DNA from: Pseudomonas massiliensis
Lineage (GTDB): Bacteria > Pseudomonadota > Gammaproteobacteria > Pseudomonadales > Pseudomonadaceae
Length of the DNA: 64,000 bases
Assembly: GCF_000826105.1 (NCBI RefSeq)
Contig: NZ_CCYK01000007.1
Location: 62,001 to 126,000, forward strand
Reading direction: 5' to 3'
Shown here: piece after piece, positions 16,714 to 28,688 of the stretch
Numbering within the stretch: position 1 is the stretch's first letter
Layout: each line of letters starts with the position of its first letter
Translations under genes and position numbers: made by a program
The notes under the pieces: generated by a model
Database searches by the model: none
The model's input: only the letters and a program-made list of their open reading frames with translations
Told to the model about the DNA's origin: nothing

Positions 16714-16915
16714 GGGGTTTCTCCTGGGCTCTTATTGTTTGTGGGCATAGGGCAGTTCAAGCGTAGAACAAAGCCTGAACGACTGCTGGCCAAAGCGCTG
16801 CGGGGCGGCAGCCGCGTCCCTTGCGTCCATGGCTGGCCCAGCAAGCGAGCGCCAGCGGCGGGTGAAATTCTCGCTGGCCTGGGCTACCCTGCCTCGACGT
16901 TTTTCGAGGTCCACC

Positions 16916-18265
16916 ATGCACATCCACATTCTCGGCATCTGCGGTACTTTCATGGGCTCGCTGGCGGTACTGGCCAAAGCCCTCGGCCACCGCGTCACCG
17001 GCTCGGACGCCAATGTCTACCCACCCATGAGCACCCAGTTGCAGGCCCAGGGCATCGAGCTCACCCAGGGTTACGATCCGGCCCAGCTGTCGCCAGCGCC
17101 CGATCTGGTCGTGATCGGCAACGCCTTGTCCCGGGGCAACCCGGCCGTGGAATATGTGCTCGACCAAGGGCTGCCTTACGTGTCCGGCCCCCAATGGCTG
17201 GCCGACCATGTGCTGCAAGGTCGCTGGGTACTGGCCGTGGCGGGCACCCATGGCAAGACGACCACCAGCAGCATGCTGGCCTGGGTGCTCGAGCACGCCG
17301 GCATGGCGCCAGGTTTTTTGATCGGCGGCATCCCGCAGAATTTCGGCGTCTCCGCGCGCCTTGGCGACACCCCGTTCTTCGTGGTCGAGGCCGATGAATA
17401 CGACAGCGCCTTCTTCGACAAGCGTTCGAAATTCGTTCACTACCGGCCGCGCACGGCCATCCTGAACAACCTGGAATTCGACCACGCAGACATTTTCCCC
17501 GACCTGCCCGCCATCGAGCGTCAGTTCCACCACATGGTGCGGACCATTCCCGGCCAGGGCTTGATCATTCACCCCACGGACGAAGCGGCTCTGGGACGGG
17601 TGATCGCCATGGGCTGCTGGACGCCTGTGCAAACCACCGGCGAAGGCGGGCAATGGCAGGCCCGCTTGCTGGCTGAAGACGGCTCACGCTTCGAGGTATC
17701 GTTCCAGGGGCAGGTCGAAGGCGTGGTGCAGTGGTCGCTTACAGGGCGCCATAACGTCGCCAATGCCCTGGCCTGCCTGGCCGCCGCGCGCCATGTGGGC
17801 GTAGTGCCGGCCATGGGCATCGCTGGCCTGAGTGAGTTCCGCAATGTCAAACGGCGCATGGAAGTGGTGGCCCAGGTCAAGGGTGTGACGCTCTATGACG
17901 ACTTCGCCCACCATCCCACGGCCATCGCCACCACGCTGGACGGCCTGCGCAAGCGAGTGGGCGCAGCGCCCATCATCGCCGTGGTCGAGCCCAGGTCCAA
18001 TTCCATGAAGCTCGGCGCCCATCGCGACGGCTTGCCCTCCAGCGTGATCCAGGCTGACCAGGTGATCTGGTATGCGCCGCCGAACCTAGGGTGGGATTTG
18101 GCCGCGACCGTGGCCGGCAGCCAGGTGCCTACCCAGGTGGCCGACAGCCTGGAAGCGATCATCACCCAGGTCAAGGCCCAGGCCGTGCCTGGCACCCATG
18201 TGGTGATCATGAGCAACGGCGGCTTCGGCGGCCTGCACAACAAATTGGCCGAGGCCCTGCAATGA
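16916..18265 (+). CDS. mpl: UDP-N-acetylmuramate:L-alanyl-gamma-D-glutamyl-meso-diaminopimelate ligase
   Basis: Mpl attaches recycled murein tripeptide to UDP-MurNAc, returning wall turnover products to peptidoglycan synthesis. The 449-residue protein has the Mur ligase layout: N-terminal nucleotide-sugar domain ([20 protein letters not shown]), ATP loop [15 protein letters not shown], the [19 protein letters not shown] stretch typical of Mpl, and the C-terminal domain with [10 protein letters not shown] and [10 protein letters not shown]. The ATG at 16916 follows GAGGT at a good distance. Its stop overlaps the ubiX start (ATGA). It complements the other wall-recycling gene in the window, ldcA. 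Confidence 0.96.
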   Translation: MHIHILGICGTFMGSLAVLAKALGHRVTGSDANVYPPMSTQLQAQGIELTQGYDPAQLSPAPDLVVIGNALSRGNPAVEYVLDQGLPYVSGPQWLADHVLQGRWVLAVAGTHGKTTTSSMLAWVLEHAGMAPGFLIGGIPQNFGVSARLGDTPFFVVEADEYDSAFFDKRSKFVHYRPRTAILNNLEFDHADIFPDLPAIERQFHHMVRTIPGQGLIIHPTDEAALGRVIAMGCWTPVQTTGEGGQWQARLLAEDGSRFEVSFQGQVEGVVQWSLTGRHNVANALACLAAARHVGVVPAMGIAGLSEFRNVKRRMEVVAQVKGVTLYDDFAHHPTAIATTLDGLRKRVGAAPIIAVVEPRSNSMKLGAHRDGLPSSVIQADQVIWYAPPNLGWDLAATVAGSQVPTQVADSLEAIITQVKAQAVPGTHVVIMSNGGFGGLHNKLAEALQ

Positions 18266-18891
18266 GCGGCCCGGAACGCATCACCCTGGCAATGACCGGG
18301 GCTTCGGGGGCGCAATATGGCTTGCGGCTGCTGGACTGCCTGGTAAGGGAAGACCGCGAGGTGCACTTCCTTATCTCCAAGGCAGCGCAACTGGTGATGG
18401 CTACCGAAACGGACGTCAGCCTCCCGGCCAAGCCGCAGGCCATGCAAGCCTTCCTCACTGAGTACACAGGGGCGAGCGCGGGCCAGGTGCGAGTCTACGG
18501 CAAGGAAGACTGGATGGCTCCGGTAGCCTCTGGCTCGGGCGCGCCCAGCGCGATGGTGGTGGTGCCCTGTTCCACCGGCACGCTGTCGGCCATCGCTACC
18601 GGCGCTTGCAACAATCTGATCGAGCGGGCGGCGGACGTGACGCTCAAGGAGCGCCGCCAATTGATCCTGGTACCCCGAGAAGCGCCATATTCCACCTTGC
18701 ACCTGGAGAACATGCTCAAGCTGTCGCGAATAGGCGCGGTCATCGTTCCAGCCTCTCCGGGCTTCTACCATCAACCGCAGACCATCGACGACCTGGTGGA
18801 CTTCGTGGTGGCGCGCATTCTGAACCTTCTGGACATTCCCCAGGACATGCTGCCGCGTTGGGGCGAGTATCACGTTGGCAACGATGAATAG
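18262..18891 (+). CDS. ubiX: Flavin prenyltransferase
   Basis: UbiX joins a dimethylallyl group to FMN, making the prenylated flavin that the decarboxylase UbiD needs in ubiquinone synthesis. The 209-residue flavoprotein shows [20 protein letters not shown] at the flavin site, [19 protein letters not shown], and the [19 protein letters not shown] segment of the family. The ATG overlaps the mpl stop by four bases. A lipoprotein gene begins inside its last codons. Confidence 0.96.
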   Translation: MSGPERITLAMTGASGAQYGLRLLDCLVREDREVHFLISKAAQLVMATETDVSLPAKPQAMQAFLTEYTGASAGQVRVYGKEDWMAPVASGSGAPSAMVVVPCSTGTLSAIATGACNNLIERAADVTLKERRQLILVPREAPYSTLHLENMLKLSRIGAVIVPASPGFYHQPQTIDDLVDFVVARILNLLDIPQDMLPRWGEYHVGNDE

Positions 18892-19171
18892 GGCCCTGGC
18901 CGCTGCGCTATGCCTGGCGTTGTGCACAGGTTGCGGCACGGTGAAAACCCTGGATGCCGCCAAGCCCGGAGCGCCTCTGGTCTACGCTGGCACCCGGCTG
19001 GACCTTTATGCCCTGGGTGGTGGCTGCTGCGCGATAGACCGTTTCGGTACCAAGCCCCCCGCCTGGCCCGCCGTGGACCTTCCCGGCAGTGCCTTGCTGG
19101 ACACCCTGCTGTTGCCGTTCTCGCTATTGGCCACACTGGGCGTGGGCTACCAGGCCCAAGGCGGCCTGTAG
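18884..19171 (+). CDS. YceK/YidQ-type small lipoprotein
   Basis: A 95-residue exported lipoprotein. The signal peptide [17 protein letters not shown] ends in a lipid-modified Cys17. The remainder, with [14 protein letters not shown], a tyrosine/leucine-rich middle and [14 protein letters not shown], matches the YceK/YidQ (DUF1375) family of enterobacterial and pseudomonad lipoproteins of unknown function. The cysteine at the -3 lipobox position is unusual. The ATG at 18884 overlaps the end of ubiX by eight bases and has no clear ribosome binding site, so translation is probably coupled to ubiX. A TTG at 18875 is the alternative start. Confidence 0.75.
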   Translation: MNRALAAALCLALCTGCGTVKTLDAAKPGAPLVYAGTRLDLYALGGGCCAIDRFGTKPPAWPAVDLPGSALLDTLLLPFSLLATLGVGYQAQGGL

Positions 19172-19232
19172 GCACCCGCGAAGCTGGCGCATCAGGGCAG
19201 GCAAGCCCTTCCTGTTCAGGCGGCGATTGGCA

Positions 19233-19257
19233 GTGGGAGCCAGGGGAGCTGGCGAAT
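19233..19257. repeat. Single REP element, same family as 1144-1168
   Basis: The 25-base unit GTGGGAGCCAGGGGAGCTGG plus CGAAT matches the inverse of the REP unit at 1144-1168 at 23 of 25 positions. A weaker match to its right half (GCGAAGCTGGCGCAT) lies at 19178-19192 in the same direction. It sits in the 185-base gap between the lipoprotein gene and the convergent oxidoreductase gene, typical of REP placement. Confidence 0.65.
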
Positions 19258-19356
19258 GTATACAATCTCTGATCAAGGACCGTTCGGCCGCTGCGCTACC
19301 TCCCACCGGGTGACCTGCGCTTGGCGGGCTTAGGCTCCCGACGTCCTCTGGAAGCC

Positions 19357-19998
19357 TCAGCGGCCCAGCTTGCGTAGTTCATCGGATTCGACCACCCGAA
19401 CGCCCTGGCCGTCTTCCAGGGCCAGGCGCCATAGCGCCCGGGCCAGATGGCAGGCTTCGATACCATGGTATTTGCCAGGAATCAGGCGGGACAGGGGGCC
19501 CGCGATCTGTTCGGCCAGGCGCGGCTCGCTTCGGTTGCCGATCAGAATCGATGGTCGAGCCAGGGTCAGTTGGGGCCAACCTTGCTCACGCAAGCCCAGT
19601 TCCAGCTCGCCCTTGACCCGACTATAGAACATGGAAGAGGAGGGGTCCGCGTCCACCGCACTGATGGCCAGGAAATGCCGTGCGCCCAAGGCGCGGGCGC
19701 GGGCCGCATAGGCCAGCACCAGGTCGTGGTCGATGGCGCGAAACGCTTCCTGGGAGCCGGCCTGCTTGATAGTCGTGCCCAGGCAGCAAAAGGCGATGTC
19801 GACAGGTCCCTGGAGTCCAGGCAACAAGGCATTGAGCTCGCCGACGGGATTTTCCAGGCGCGGGTGCTCCACCAGCGCCCGTCGGGTAGGCGCCAGCACG
19901 CGGGTCACCGTAGGCTCGTTGAGCAGGCGATCGAGCAAATGCTCGCCCGTGAGGCCGGTGGCGCCGGCAAGAAGAATATTCTGCGGAGTGAGATACAT
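19357..19998 (-). CDS. NAD(P)-binding atypical short-chain reductase (HTATIP2/YbjT-like)
   Basis: The 213-residue protein has an N-terminal nucleotide-binding fold with [20 protein letters not shown]. The middle has [20 protein letters not shown], and an [20 protein letters not shown] segment carries the Tyr/Lys pair of this reductase group. Similar proteins are annotated as NAD(P)H-binding oxidoreductases or semialdehyde dehydrogenases of unknown substrate. The start at 19998 follows AAGGAGG, an ideal ribosome binding site; the frame extends 18 bases further but through that site. It lies 17 bases after the MORN-C13 gene on the same strand. Confidence 0.82.
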   Translation of the reverse strand: MYLTPQNILLAGATGLTGEHLLDRLLNEPTVTRVLAPTRRALVEHPRLENPVGELNALLPGLQGPVDIAFCCLGTTIKQAGSQEAFRAIDHDLVLAYAARARALGARHFLAISAVDADPSSSMFYSRVKGELELGLREQGWPQLTLARPSILIGNRSEPRLAEQIAGPLSRLIPGKYHGIEACHLARALWRLALEDGQGVRVVESDELRKLGR

Positions 19999-20015
19999 GC
20001 TGCCTCCTTCGGCCA

Positions 20016-21740
20016 TTAATGCCGGGCCGCCGATTCAGGGTCCATGCCATGCTCGTCGCCATGCAAGGCGGCGGTCGCCTGTTGCTGGCGTAGCCGGTGC
20101 CAGTGGGTAAGCACGCCCTTGGGCGCCCACATCTGAGGCTCCGAAGCTTCGAAATTCTCCGCCTGTTCTCGTTGCGCGACAATCGCCGAGGCTTGCTGGA
20201 AAGCACTTTGCAGGTCGTCCGTGGTAGTCAGTGCCTGGCCGAACAGGGCATCGCCGAAATAGGTGAAGTCGGCTTCCTCGGAGCAGCCAAAGGACACCCG
20301 ATCCGCGCGCGAGGCGGTGATGACCAGCGTCTTTTCGTTTTTCAGAGGCTCAATGAAACCACCGGAATAGCACGCCGAAACCACGATGATCTTGTCGCGA
20401 TCCTTCAAGGGGGCCAGCAGACTGGCGAAGTCGCCAGCGGAAAGGTCGCCCAGCTCCAGTCTGGGCTGTTCCAGCACCAACTCATGTTCGGCAGTGCCAT
20501 GGCTGGTAAGGTAGATGAACACCAGGTCTTCGGGGCCGCTGCGCTGGGCGATAGCCTGTACGGAGCGTGCCAGGGTTTCCCGAGTCGCCATGACGCGGTC
20601 GTTGAAATGGTCCCGATGATTGACCAGAGTCAGCCCGCCCTTGGCGCCGAAGCGGCTTGCCAGCAGGTCATGAACATAGTCCGCTTCACGCATGAACACA
20701 CTCTGCTCGCCGTCGCCTCCTACCGTCAGGCTATAGAGTTCCACGGCCGGGGTAGAGTTCGGCAAGCGCGCCAGCGCGCGTTCCAGCAAGGGGCCCTGGG
20801 CCAGCAGGCCGCGCTCCAGGGGGTCGGGCAACAGGTGGCCTTGCTCGTCACGCACCAGGCGCCCCTGCACCCAGAAGCCGGCCTGACGGCTCCCGTCGGA
20901 AAGAACCAGGACACCTTTGCCCTGGTAGGCGTCCTCAACGAAACCACCGGTATAAAGGCTGCCATCGGCCGAGGCCAGTTGCCCCTCACCGTGGAAATGC
21001 CAGTCGACGAAGCCCCCTTGGTAATGGCTGCCGTCGTTGGCGAACAGGTCGCCATGGCCGTTGGGCGCGCCCCCCTTGAAAGCACCGATCCACACATCGC
21101 CTGCCTGGGTCTCGTAGCGCCCGTGCCCTTCCAGGCGGCCAAGATGGAACTCACCGGTGTAATGGTCGCCGTCGCCATTGCTGAAGGTGCCATGCCCTTC
21201 CAGCTGGCCGTCGACGAAGTGCCCGCTGTACTGGTTGCCCTCGGCGTCGGTACGCACGCCCTCGCCGTTGGGTTGGCCGTGCTCGAAGTCGCCCTGGTAA
21301 GTACTGCCGTCTTCGAGTTCCAGGTGGCCGGCGCCGGCGTATTGATCATTGACGAAGCCGCCCCGGTAGCTATGGCCCGGCTCCTTCAGAAAACCTTCGC
21401 CTTCACGCTTGCCCCGCTTGAAACCGCCGGTATAGGTCAGGTTGCCAGCGGTGAGCGTGCCCTGTCCGTCGAACAGGCCTTGCTTGAACTCTCCCTTGTA
21501 GACTTCTCCATTCGGGCCGTGCCATTCGCCGGTGCCGTGCCATTGACCATCCTTGAAGGCGCCGACGTACCAGCTGCCGTTGGGGTAGTCCACGCGGCCC
21601 TCGCCCTGCAGCAAGCCATCGACCACTTGCCCATGGTACTTGCCGCCATCAGGAAGACGGGCATCAGCGGGCAGCAGGGGTTTACCTTCGCCGCAGGCGG
21701 CGAGCAGCAGGCACAGGGCCAATGGAGCGAGTGGGCGCAT
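20016..21740 (-). CDS. MORN-repeat lipoprotein with C-terminal C13 (legumain/caspase-like) peptidase domain
   Basis: A 574-residue predicted lipoprotein. The lipobox LLLAAC places the acylated cysteine at residue 16. Residues ~35-300 hold 11-12 tandem MORN repeats (for example [42 protein letters not shown]), each of about 22-23 residues. Residues ~330-545 form a C13-type cysteine peptidase domain with catalytic His414 ([12 protein letters not shown]) and Cys457 ([12 protein letters not shown]). MORN arrays bind membranes or proteins in other systems. The substrate is unknown; the layout suggests an envelope-anchored protease with a long beta-sheet spacer. Similar genes occur in other pseudomonads as I recall. 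It is followed by the reductase gene, probably in one operon. Confidence 0.88.
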   Translation of the reverse strand: MRPLAPLALCLLLAACGEGKPLLPADARLPDGGKYHGQVVDGLLQGEGRVDYPNGSWYVGAFKDGQWHGTGEWHGPNGEVYKGEFKQGLFDGQGTLTAGNLTYTGGFKRGKREGEGFLKEPGHSYRGGFVNDQYAGAGHLELEDGSTYQGDFEHGQPNGEGVRTDAEGNQYSGHFVDGQLEGHGTFSNGDGDHYTGEFHLGRLEGHGRYETQAGDVWIGAFKGGAPNGHGDLFANDGSHYQGGFVDWHFHGEGQLASADGSLYTGGFVEDAYQGKGVLVLSDGSRQAGFWVQGRLVRDEQGHLLPDPLERGLLAQGPLLERALARLPNSTPAVELYSLTVGGDGEQSVFMREADYVHDLLASRFGAKGGLTLVNHRDHFNDRVMATRETLARSVQAIAQRSGPEDLVFIYLTSHGTAEHELVLEQPRLELGDLSAGDFASLLAPLKDRDKIIVVSACYSGGFIEPLKNEKTLVITASRADRVSFGCSEEADFTYFGDALFGQALTTTDDLQSAFQQASAIVAQREQAENFEASEPQMWAPKGVLTHWHRLRQQQATAALHGDEHGMDPESAARH

Positions 21741-21824
21741 GGCAGGGTCCGGGCAATCGAGGCGCCGAGTATGCCGTAGATATCGCTGTCGGATACAGCC
21801 TCAGACGTCAGGGTGCGTCCTGGC

Positions 21825-22280
21825 TCACAGGAAACAGAGCAGCAGCGGTTCGGCGACGAAGCCGGGCTGTGCCTGGCCTTCGATTTCCAGGGTAGCCCTG
21901 GCCCGCAGCAGCCATTGCCCCGGACGCTTCTGCGTGGCCTGGAGTAGCGTCAGGTGCAGGCGCACCCGGGCGCCTACCCGCACTGGTTGGATGAAGCGCA
22001 CCCCCTCCAGTCCGTAATTGACTGTCATGTGCGTTCCTTCCGGCGCCAACATCAAGCCTTCGATCAGGCGCGGAATCAGCGCCAGGGTCAGGAACCCATG
22101 AGCGATGGTACCGCCAAAGGGAGTAGCGGCGGCGCGTTCGGCGTCCACATGGATGAACTGATGATCCTCGGTGGCGTTGGCAAACTGGTCGACGCGGGCT
22201 TGATCGATCATTAGCCACTCGGAGCAGCCCAGGTCCTGGTCAAGATAATCCACAAGGTGGTCAGCCGGTATGTAACGCAT
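21825..22280 (-). CDS. MaoC-family hot-dog dehydratase
   Basis: This 151-residue protein is an R-specific enoyl-CoA hydratase type of the MaoC family. The hydratase motif with Asp and His is in DQFANATEDHQFIHVDAERA, and FGGTIAHGFLTLALIPRL follows, ending with the usual beta strands. The start at 22280 (MRYIPADHLVDYL) has AGGAG five bases upstream. It stands alone, divergent from lrgA. The fatty-acyl substrate and pathway are unknown. Confidence 0.88.
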   Translation of the reverse strand: MRYIPADHLVDYLDQDLGCSEWLMIDQARVDQFANATEDHQFIHVDAERAAATPFGGTIAHGFLTLALIPRLIEGLMLAPEGTHMTVNYGLEGVRFIQPVRVGARVRLHLTLLQATQKRPGQWLLRARATLEIEGQAQPGFVAEPLLLCFL

Positions 22281-22385
22281 GACGTCTCCTGACAGAATGG
22301 CGATCATCGGCACCTGACCATGCCAGTGGGCGCAGGTCAAGGCACGCTGCCCCCCATCCATTCCATGAATGTCCCCCTGGGTCGC

Positions 22386-22391
22386 TATAAT
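22386..22391 (+). promoter_or_regulatory. Sigma-70 -10 element before lrgA
   Basis: A perfect TATAAT lies 36 bases before the lrgA start codon. The -35 region at about 17 bases upstream (CCATGA) is a poor match, so an activator, such as a LysR protein as in other cid/lrg systems, may be needed. Confidence 0.5.
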
Positions 22392-22426
22392 GCTCGCCGT
22401 CCATCAGCGGGGTAGAGAGGAACGCA

Positions 22427-22798
22427 ATGCTATTGAGAGGGCTGACCTGGCTGATCGTATTCCAACTGCTGGGCACGGCCTTGCATGAGCTGTTCTTGCC
22501 GCTGCTACCGGGGCCCATTCTAGGGCTGTTGTGTTTGCTGGGCTGGCTGATGTATCAGGGCGAAGTCCCTGATCATGTGGAGCTGGCCGCGTCCAGTCTG
22601 CTGCGTTACCTGCCGTTGCTGCTGGTGCCGCCTGCCGTGGGCGTAATGGTCTATGCCTCGCTGCTCGCCGAGCATTTCTGGGCGCTCGTGGGCGCGCTGG
22701 GCCTGTCGGTAATGGGCTCGCTGGGGCTGACAGGCTGGCTGATGCAGCGGCTCATTGGTTCCAGGGCGAAGCCGTCCGAGCCAGGGCGGCAACCATGA
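22427..22798 (+). CDS. lrgA: CidA/LrgA-family holin-like membrane protein
   Basis: A 123-residue protein with four hydrophobic helices and the family start LIVFQLLGTALHELFLPLLPGP. LrgA/CidA proteins are small holin-like membrane proteins; with LrgB they influence murein hydrolase activity and export of fermentation acids in other bacteria. The start has GAGGA upstream. The stop overlaps the lrgB start (ATGA), so the two are made together. Whether it is the CidA or LrgA type cannot be told. Confidence 0.9.
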   Translation: MLLRGLTWLIVFQLLGTALHELFLPLLPGPILGLLCLLGWLMYQGEVPDHVELAASSLLRYLPLLLVPPAVGVMVYASLLAEHFWALVGALGLSVMGSLGLTGWLMQRLIGSRAKPSEPGRQP

Positions 22799-23511
22799 AC
22801 CTGGGCTGGCACGCCGCGGCGGGGGCGGTCATTCATCATCCTTTGTTCGGCATAGGGCTGACCCTGGCGGCCTATCAGCTTGCCATGGCATTGTACGAGC
22901 GCACCCGGCTGGTCTTCCTGCAGCCTGTGCTCTTGTCCATGCTGCTGGTGGTGGGTGCCCTGGTGGCCTGTGGCTTGTCCTACGCCGAATATCGCCAGGG
23001 CACGGAAATCTTCGCCACGCTCTTGGGCCCGGCCACCGTTGCGCTGGCGGTTCCGCTGTACCTGAACCTGCGTCGCATCCGCCAGCTGCTGTGGCCGACC
23101 CTTGCTACGCTGCTGCTGGGCGGCGTGGTGGCAACCGCTTCCGGAGTCTGGCTGGGCTGGTGCTTCGGCATGGATACCCAGACCCTGGTGACCATGGCAC
23201 CGAAGTCGGCCACCTCGCCGATCGCCATGCTGGTGGCAGGTCAGCTTGGCGGGGTTCCAGCGCTGGCGGCGGTGTTCGTGCTCACTACCGGAGTACTGGG
23301 CGGCATCTTTGGCCCGGGAATCCTGAGGCTGCTCAAGGTAAGCGCGCCTGAGGCACGCGGCATGGCCCTGGGCCTGACCTCCCATGCGGTGGGTACCTCG
23401 GTTGCCTTGCAGGAAGGTGAGGCCTGTGGGGGCTTCGCCGCCCTGGGCATGAGCCTGATGGGGGTCAGCACCGCAGTATTCCTGCCATTGGCGGTCAGTC
23501 TTTTCGTATGA
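22795..23511 (+). CDS. lrgB: LrgB/CidB-family membrane protein
   Basis: This 238-residue polytopic protein matches the LrgB family. It contains HHPLFGIGLTLAAYQLAMALYE near the N-terminus, LGPATVALAVPLYLNLRRIR, the conserved TMAPKSATSPIAM motif and GLTSHAVGTSVALQEGE near the end. It acts with LrgA at the inner membrane. It overlaps lrgA by four bases and is followed after 10 bases by a Lon-N protein gene. Confidence 0.92.
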   Translation: MNLGWHAAAGAVIHHPLFGIGLTLAAYQLAMALYERTRLVFLQPVLLSMLLVVGALVACGLSYAEYRQGTEIFATLLGPATVALAVPLYLNLRRIRQLLWPTLATLLLGGVVATASGVWLGWCFGMDTQTLVTMAPKSATSPIAMLVAGQLGGVPALAAVFVLTTGVLGGIFGPGILRLLKVSAPEARGMALGLTSHAVGTSVALQEGEACGGFAALGMSLMGVSTAVFLPLAVSLFV

Positions 23512-23521
23512 GGAACGCTTG

Positions 23522-24112
23522 ATGAAGTTGCCGTTATTCCCGCTCAATACTGTGCTCTTCCCGGGCTGTACCCTGGATTTGCAGTTGTTCGAAGCGCGAT
23601 ACCTGGACATGATCGGGCGCTGCATGAAGCAGGGCGAGGGTTTCGGTGTGGTCTGCATACTGGAAGGCAGCGAAGTGGGCGATGTGCCCACGGCCTATGC
23701 CTCCCTGGGATGTGAAGCGCGAGTTCAGGATTTCCAACAGCAGGACAATGGCTTGCTGGGTATACGAGTGGAAGGCGGCCGTCGTTTCCAGGTGGAAAGC
23801 GTCGAGGTGCAGCGTGATCAGTTGATCGTGGCCGAGGTGCGATGGCTGGAGGATGCGCCTGACGTACCATTGGGCGAAGACGACCAGGACCTGTTGGCCC
23901 TGCTTGCGGCCCTGGCGCAGCACCCTCTGGTGGCGACACTGGAAATGGGTAGCGAGGCCACGGGCCGGCAAGCCCTGGCGAACCGCCTGGCCTATTTACT
24001 GCCGTTCGAAGACCACGACAAGCTGAGCCTGCTCGAAACGACGGACCCCAGCACCCGGCTGGAAATGGTCCAGGCCCTGGTCGACCGCATGCAAGGGGAG
24101 TTGCAAGGTTGA
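23522..24112 (+). CDS. Lon N-terminal-domain protein (no protease domain)
   Basis: The 196-residue product is a stand-alone Lon substrate-binding (LAN/PUA-like) domain: LPLFPLNTVLFPGCTLDLQLFE, then GFGVVCILEGSEVG, and a helical end with LANRLAYLLPFEDHDKLSLLE. The ATPase and peptidase parts of Lon are absent, as is normal for this family (YcaA-like). Function is unknown; a role in handling unfolded proteins is only a guess. GAGGA precedes the ATG, and it probably shares the lrgAB transcript. Confidence 0.88.
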   Translation: MKLPLFPLNTVLFPGCTLDLQLFEARYLDMIGRCMKQGEGFGVVCILEGSEVGDVPTAYASLGCEARVQDFQQQDNGLLGIRVEGGRRFQVESVEVQRDQLIVAEVRWLEDAPDVPLGEDDQDLLALLAALAQHPLVATLEMGSEATGRQALANRLAYLLPFEDHDKLSLLETTDPSTRLEMVQALVDRMQGELQG

Positions 24113-24130
24113 TTCGTCCCGGGCCGGGGC

Positions 24131-25450
24131 TTATTGATAGGCATACTGGCTGAGGGCTGCGGCCAGGTCGTGCCAGGTGAACCATGCGAACGAGAGCAGG
24201 CATGGCACCAGCACCAGGCACCAGGTGCGCAGCCCCAGGGGCTCCAGCCGATGCACGCGCAAGGTAATGGCCAGGCCGGCAGCGCAGACGAACACGGCCA
24301 GCAGCGCGCCGGCCAGGACGTCCGTGGGCCAGTGGGCGCCCAGGTAGACCCGCGACAAGGCGATGGAGAGCGCGGGTATGCAGGCCACCAGCATCCAGGT
24401 CAGGCGCATCCGCGGCGGCTGGCCGCGGCTGGCCAGTACCGCCAGCACGAGGAAGAAGGCGAAGGAGGCCGAACTATGGCCGCTGGGCATGCTATAGGTG
24501 CTCAGGGGCGTGCTCAGGACTTCCGGACGTGCGCGCGAGAACAGCCACTTCAGGGTGCCGTTGCCGAGGGCGGTGCACAGGAGTACGCCGCCCGCGAAGA
24601 GGGCGTGGCGCCAGTGCCGGGCCGCCAGCAACAACAGGGTGAGCAGGACGCCCACCCAGGCCTGGGTGCGGAAGTCCCCGAGCCGGGTGACCGCGACCAC
24701 GATGCGATCCAGGCCCGGGCTGCGATGCTCCTGCACCAGCGCGACCAGCCCTTCATCGAAGTGGGTGAGATAGGGCCAGCCGAGGAATACCGCCAGCATC
24801 AAGCCGAAACTGGCGGCGCTGGTCACTACAGTGGCGCTTGGTTGGCGCCGCAGGCTGCTATTGATCGCCAGGCCGATCAAGGCCGCCAGGCCAATGGCTA
24901 CCGCCGCGGCCTGGGGCCAGAAGCCAGCAGGCAAGGGCAAGCGCACCGCGGCGCCGGTCATCCAGCCGGGCAGCAGGTAGGCTACCGACCAGCCCGCGGC
25001 GGCGAGAAGGCTGACCAGAGTGAAGCGTGGCAGCGGCATTTTCAGCATGCCGGCGACCATGGGCAGCATGGGCCGCAGGGGGCCAATGAAGCGGCCCACC
25101 AACAGACTGGCCACGCCGTAACGCTGGATGAACCCCTCGGCGCTGGTCAGCCATTGCGGATGGCTGCGCAGCCCGGGCAGGCGGCGAATGTTCTGGTCCA
25201 TGCCCCGGCCGATGGCGTAGGAAAGCGCATCCCCCACCAGCCCACCGGCATAACCGAGCAGGAGGGTATCGCCCAGGCTCAAGGCGCCGCCGCCTGCGAG
25301 GGCGGCCACGGCGAACAGGGCCACCGTGCCGGGGACGATCAGCCCGGCGATCGCCAGGCATTCCACGCAGGCCACCAGGAAGATCGTGGCGCCCAGCCAC
25401 TCGGGGTTGGCGCTCAGCCATTGGTTCATTTCGCCCAGCCACGCATTCAT
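24131..25450 (-). CDS. DedA-PAP2 bifunctional membrane protein
   Basis: A 439-residue fusion of two membrane domains. Residues ~1-190 are a DedA/VTT domain ([40 protein letters not shown]). Residues ~200-430 are a PAP2 phosphatase with all three motifs: [22 protein letters not shown] and [19 protein letters not shown]2 enzymes dephosphorylate lipid phosphates such as undecaprenyl or phosphatidylglycerol phosphate on the outer face of the inner membrane. The fusion suggests flipping and dephosphorylation of one lipid by one protein. It overlaps mpg by four bases upstream. Confidence 0.92.
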   Translation of the reverse strand: MNAWLGEMNQWLSANPEWLGATIFLVACVECLAIAGLIVPGTVALFAVAALAGGGALSLGDTLLLGYAGGLVGDALSYAIGRGMDQNIRRLPGLRSHPQWLTSAEGFIQRYGVASLLVGRFIGPLRPMLPMVAGMLKMPLPRFTLVSLLAAAGWSVAYLLPGWMTGAAVRLPLPAGFWPQAAAVAIGLAALIGLAINSSLRRQPSATVVTSAASFGLMLAVFLGWPYLTHFDEGLVALVQEHRSPGLDRIVVAVTRLGDFRTQAWVGVLLTLLLLAARHWRHALFAGGVLLCTALGNGTLKWLFSRARPEVLSTPLSTYSMPSGHSSASFAFFLVLAVLASRGQPPRMRLTWMLVACIPALSIALSRVYLGAHWPTDVLAGALLAVFVCAAGLAITLRVHRLEPLGLRTWCLVLVPCLLSFAWFTWHDLAAALSQYAYQ

Positions 25451-26130
25451 GCTCGGTTTCCTTGGCTCAACAACTCATAGTCGCGTCCTTGGATCTGGCC
25501 TCGACGCAAAGGGTTTCGGGTGCAGAAGCGGGCGTATTCCGCGTCGACGAAGCGGTACGGAAGGTGCTCGTCGCGCCCCGCCGGTATGCCAAGGCGGGTG
25601 GTCTGGATAATCTGGGATACCTGCACGCCTGCATCTTCCACATAGAACCTGGCCGGGTCGAAGCGGCGGCCGTCCCATTCCGGCACCTTCAGGCCCAGGG
25701 CCCGGCAAAGCAGGGTCTGGCCCGCGCAAAGGCGCTCGGGTGGGCGAGGCTGGCCACTGGCGTCCGGATTGTTGAGGGTCATCCGCGCCAGGGCGTTTTC
25801 ATCGCTGAGTTCGTCCACCCAGGGGTAGGCCGACTTGATCAGCACGGCATTGCCCGGGCCGTGGGCGCTGAAGTTGAGCGAATCTCCGCCACGGGCGTAG
25901 TACATGTAGATATGGCCGCCATCGAGGAACAGGGCCTTGCGCTTTTCCGTGTAGCCGAGGGACGCGTGACTGCCTTTGTCCTCCAGGCGATAGACTTCGG
26001 TCTCGATGATGCGCGCGGCCAGCCAGTGAGGACCCTGGCGATGACGTATCACCTTGCCGAGCAGGTCCTTGGCCAGGAGGAGCGCATCGCGATCGAAGAA
26101 GGTGTCAGGGAGGGCGTGGGAATCAGGCAT
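25447..26130 (-). CDS. mpg: DNA-3-methyladenine glycosylase (AAG/MPG family)
   Basis: This base-excision repair enzyme removes alkylated purines. The 227-residue protein shows the family layout: [13 protein letters not shown], the catalytic glutamate region [40 protein letters not shown] and the [10 protein letters not shown] segment. It is coupled by a four-base overlap (ATGA) to the downstream DedA-PAP2 gene. The gene is divergent from proA. Confidence 0.94.
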   Translation of the reverse strand: MPDSHALPDTFFDRDALLLAKDLLGKVIRHRQGPHWLAARIIETEVYRLEDKGSHASLGYTEKRKALFLDGGHIYMYYARGGDSLNFSAHGPGNAVLIKSAYPWVDELSDENALARMTLNNPDASGQPRPPERLCAGQTLLCRALGLKVPEWDGRRFDPARFYVEDAGVQVSQIIQTTRLGIPAGRDEHLPYRFVDAEYARFCTRNPLRRGQIQGRDYELLSQGNRA

Positions 26131-26231
26131 GTGAACGACCGTGGACGATATGAAGCAGATGATAGCAAGGCTCCAGGGAAGGTTTCAGCGCGGCGGTGTC
26201 TTCAGTTTGTAACCATCTGCCCGTCGCTGCT

Positions 26232-26260
26232 GTTAGTCCCTTCCTGTCACGGCTATAATC
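26232..26260 (+). promoter_or_regulatory. Probable sigma-70 promoter of proA
   Basis: A perfect -10 TATAAT at 26255-26260 follows a weak -35 TGTTAG (26232-26237) at 17 bases. It lies 32 bases before the proA start and would drive the proA-nadD-rsfS-rlmH series. Confidence 0.55.
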
Positions 26261-26292
26261 AGCGGCTTTCCTCTTTTCCAAGCCGTGGAATC

Positions 26293-28238
<1,946 letters not shown>

Positions 28239-28290
28239 CCGGGCAGCGCCGGTAATCCCGCGCCCCGACTTACGAATCAACGAGTGTGAT

Positions 28291-28680
28291 ATGAAAAACT
28301 CTGCAATGAAGAGCGAAGAACTGGTTCAACTGGCCACCGCGGCCCTTGAAGACATCAAGGCTCAGGACATCCTCAGCATCGATGTGAAGGAAAAGACCAG
28401 CATTACCGACTACATGCTGATCGCCACCGGCACCTCCAACCGTCACGTCAATTCCATGGTCGAGCACGTACGCGAGAAGGTCAAGGCACAGGGTATCCAG
28501 CCCCTGAGCGAAGAAGGCAAGGGCGACAGCGACTGGGTATTGCTGGACCTGGGTGATGTGGTGGTGCATGTGATGACCTCCGCCGCGCGCCAGTTCTATG
28601 ACCTCGAGCGCCTGTGGCAAGGCGCCGAGCAGAGCCGCGCTCAGCACGCGCCAGGCCACCCCAGCCTCGACCAGGAGTAA
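28291..28680 (+). CDS. rsfS: Ribosomal silencing factor RsfS
   Basis: RsfS binds uL14 of the large ribosomal subunit and blocks subunit joining when nutrients are low. This 129-residue protein has the Iojap-domain features [53 protein letters not shown] and [12 protein letters not shown]. The ATG at 28291 is preceded by a modest GAGTG. A second methionine five codons on could also be used. It is eight bases before rlmH. Confidence 0.94.
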   Translation: MKNSAMKSEELVQLATAALEDIKAQDILSIDVKEKTSITDYMLIATGTSNRHVNSMVEHVREKVKAQGIQPLSEEGKGDSDWVLLDLGDVVVHVMTSAARQFYDLERLWQGAEQSRAQHAPGHPSLDQE

Positions 28681-28688
28681 GCGCCACC

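Noticed and set aside
20097..21779. 560-codon open frame antisense to the MORN-C13 gene
   Set aside because: A shadow of the repeat array; its periodic composition only reflects the MORN repeats read backwards.
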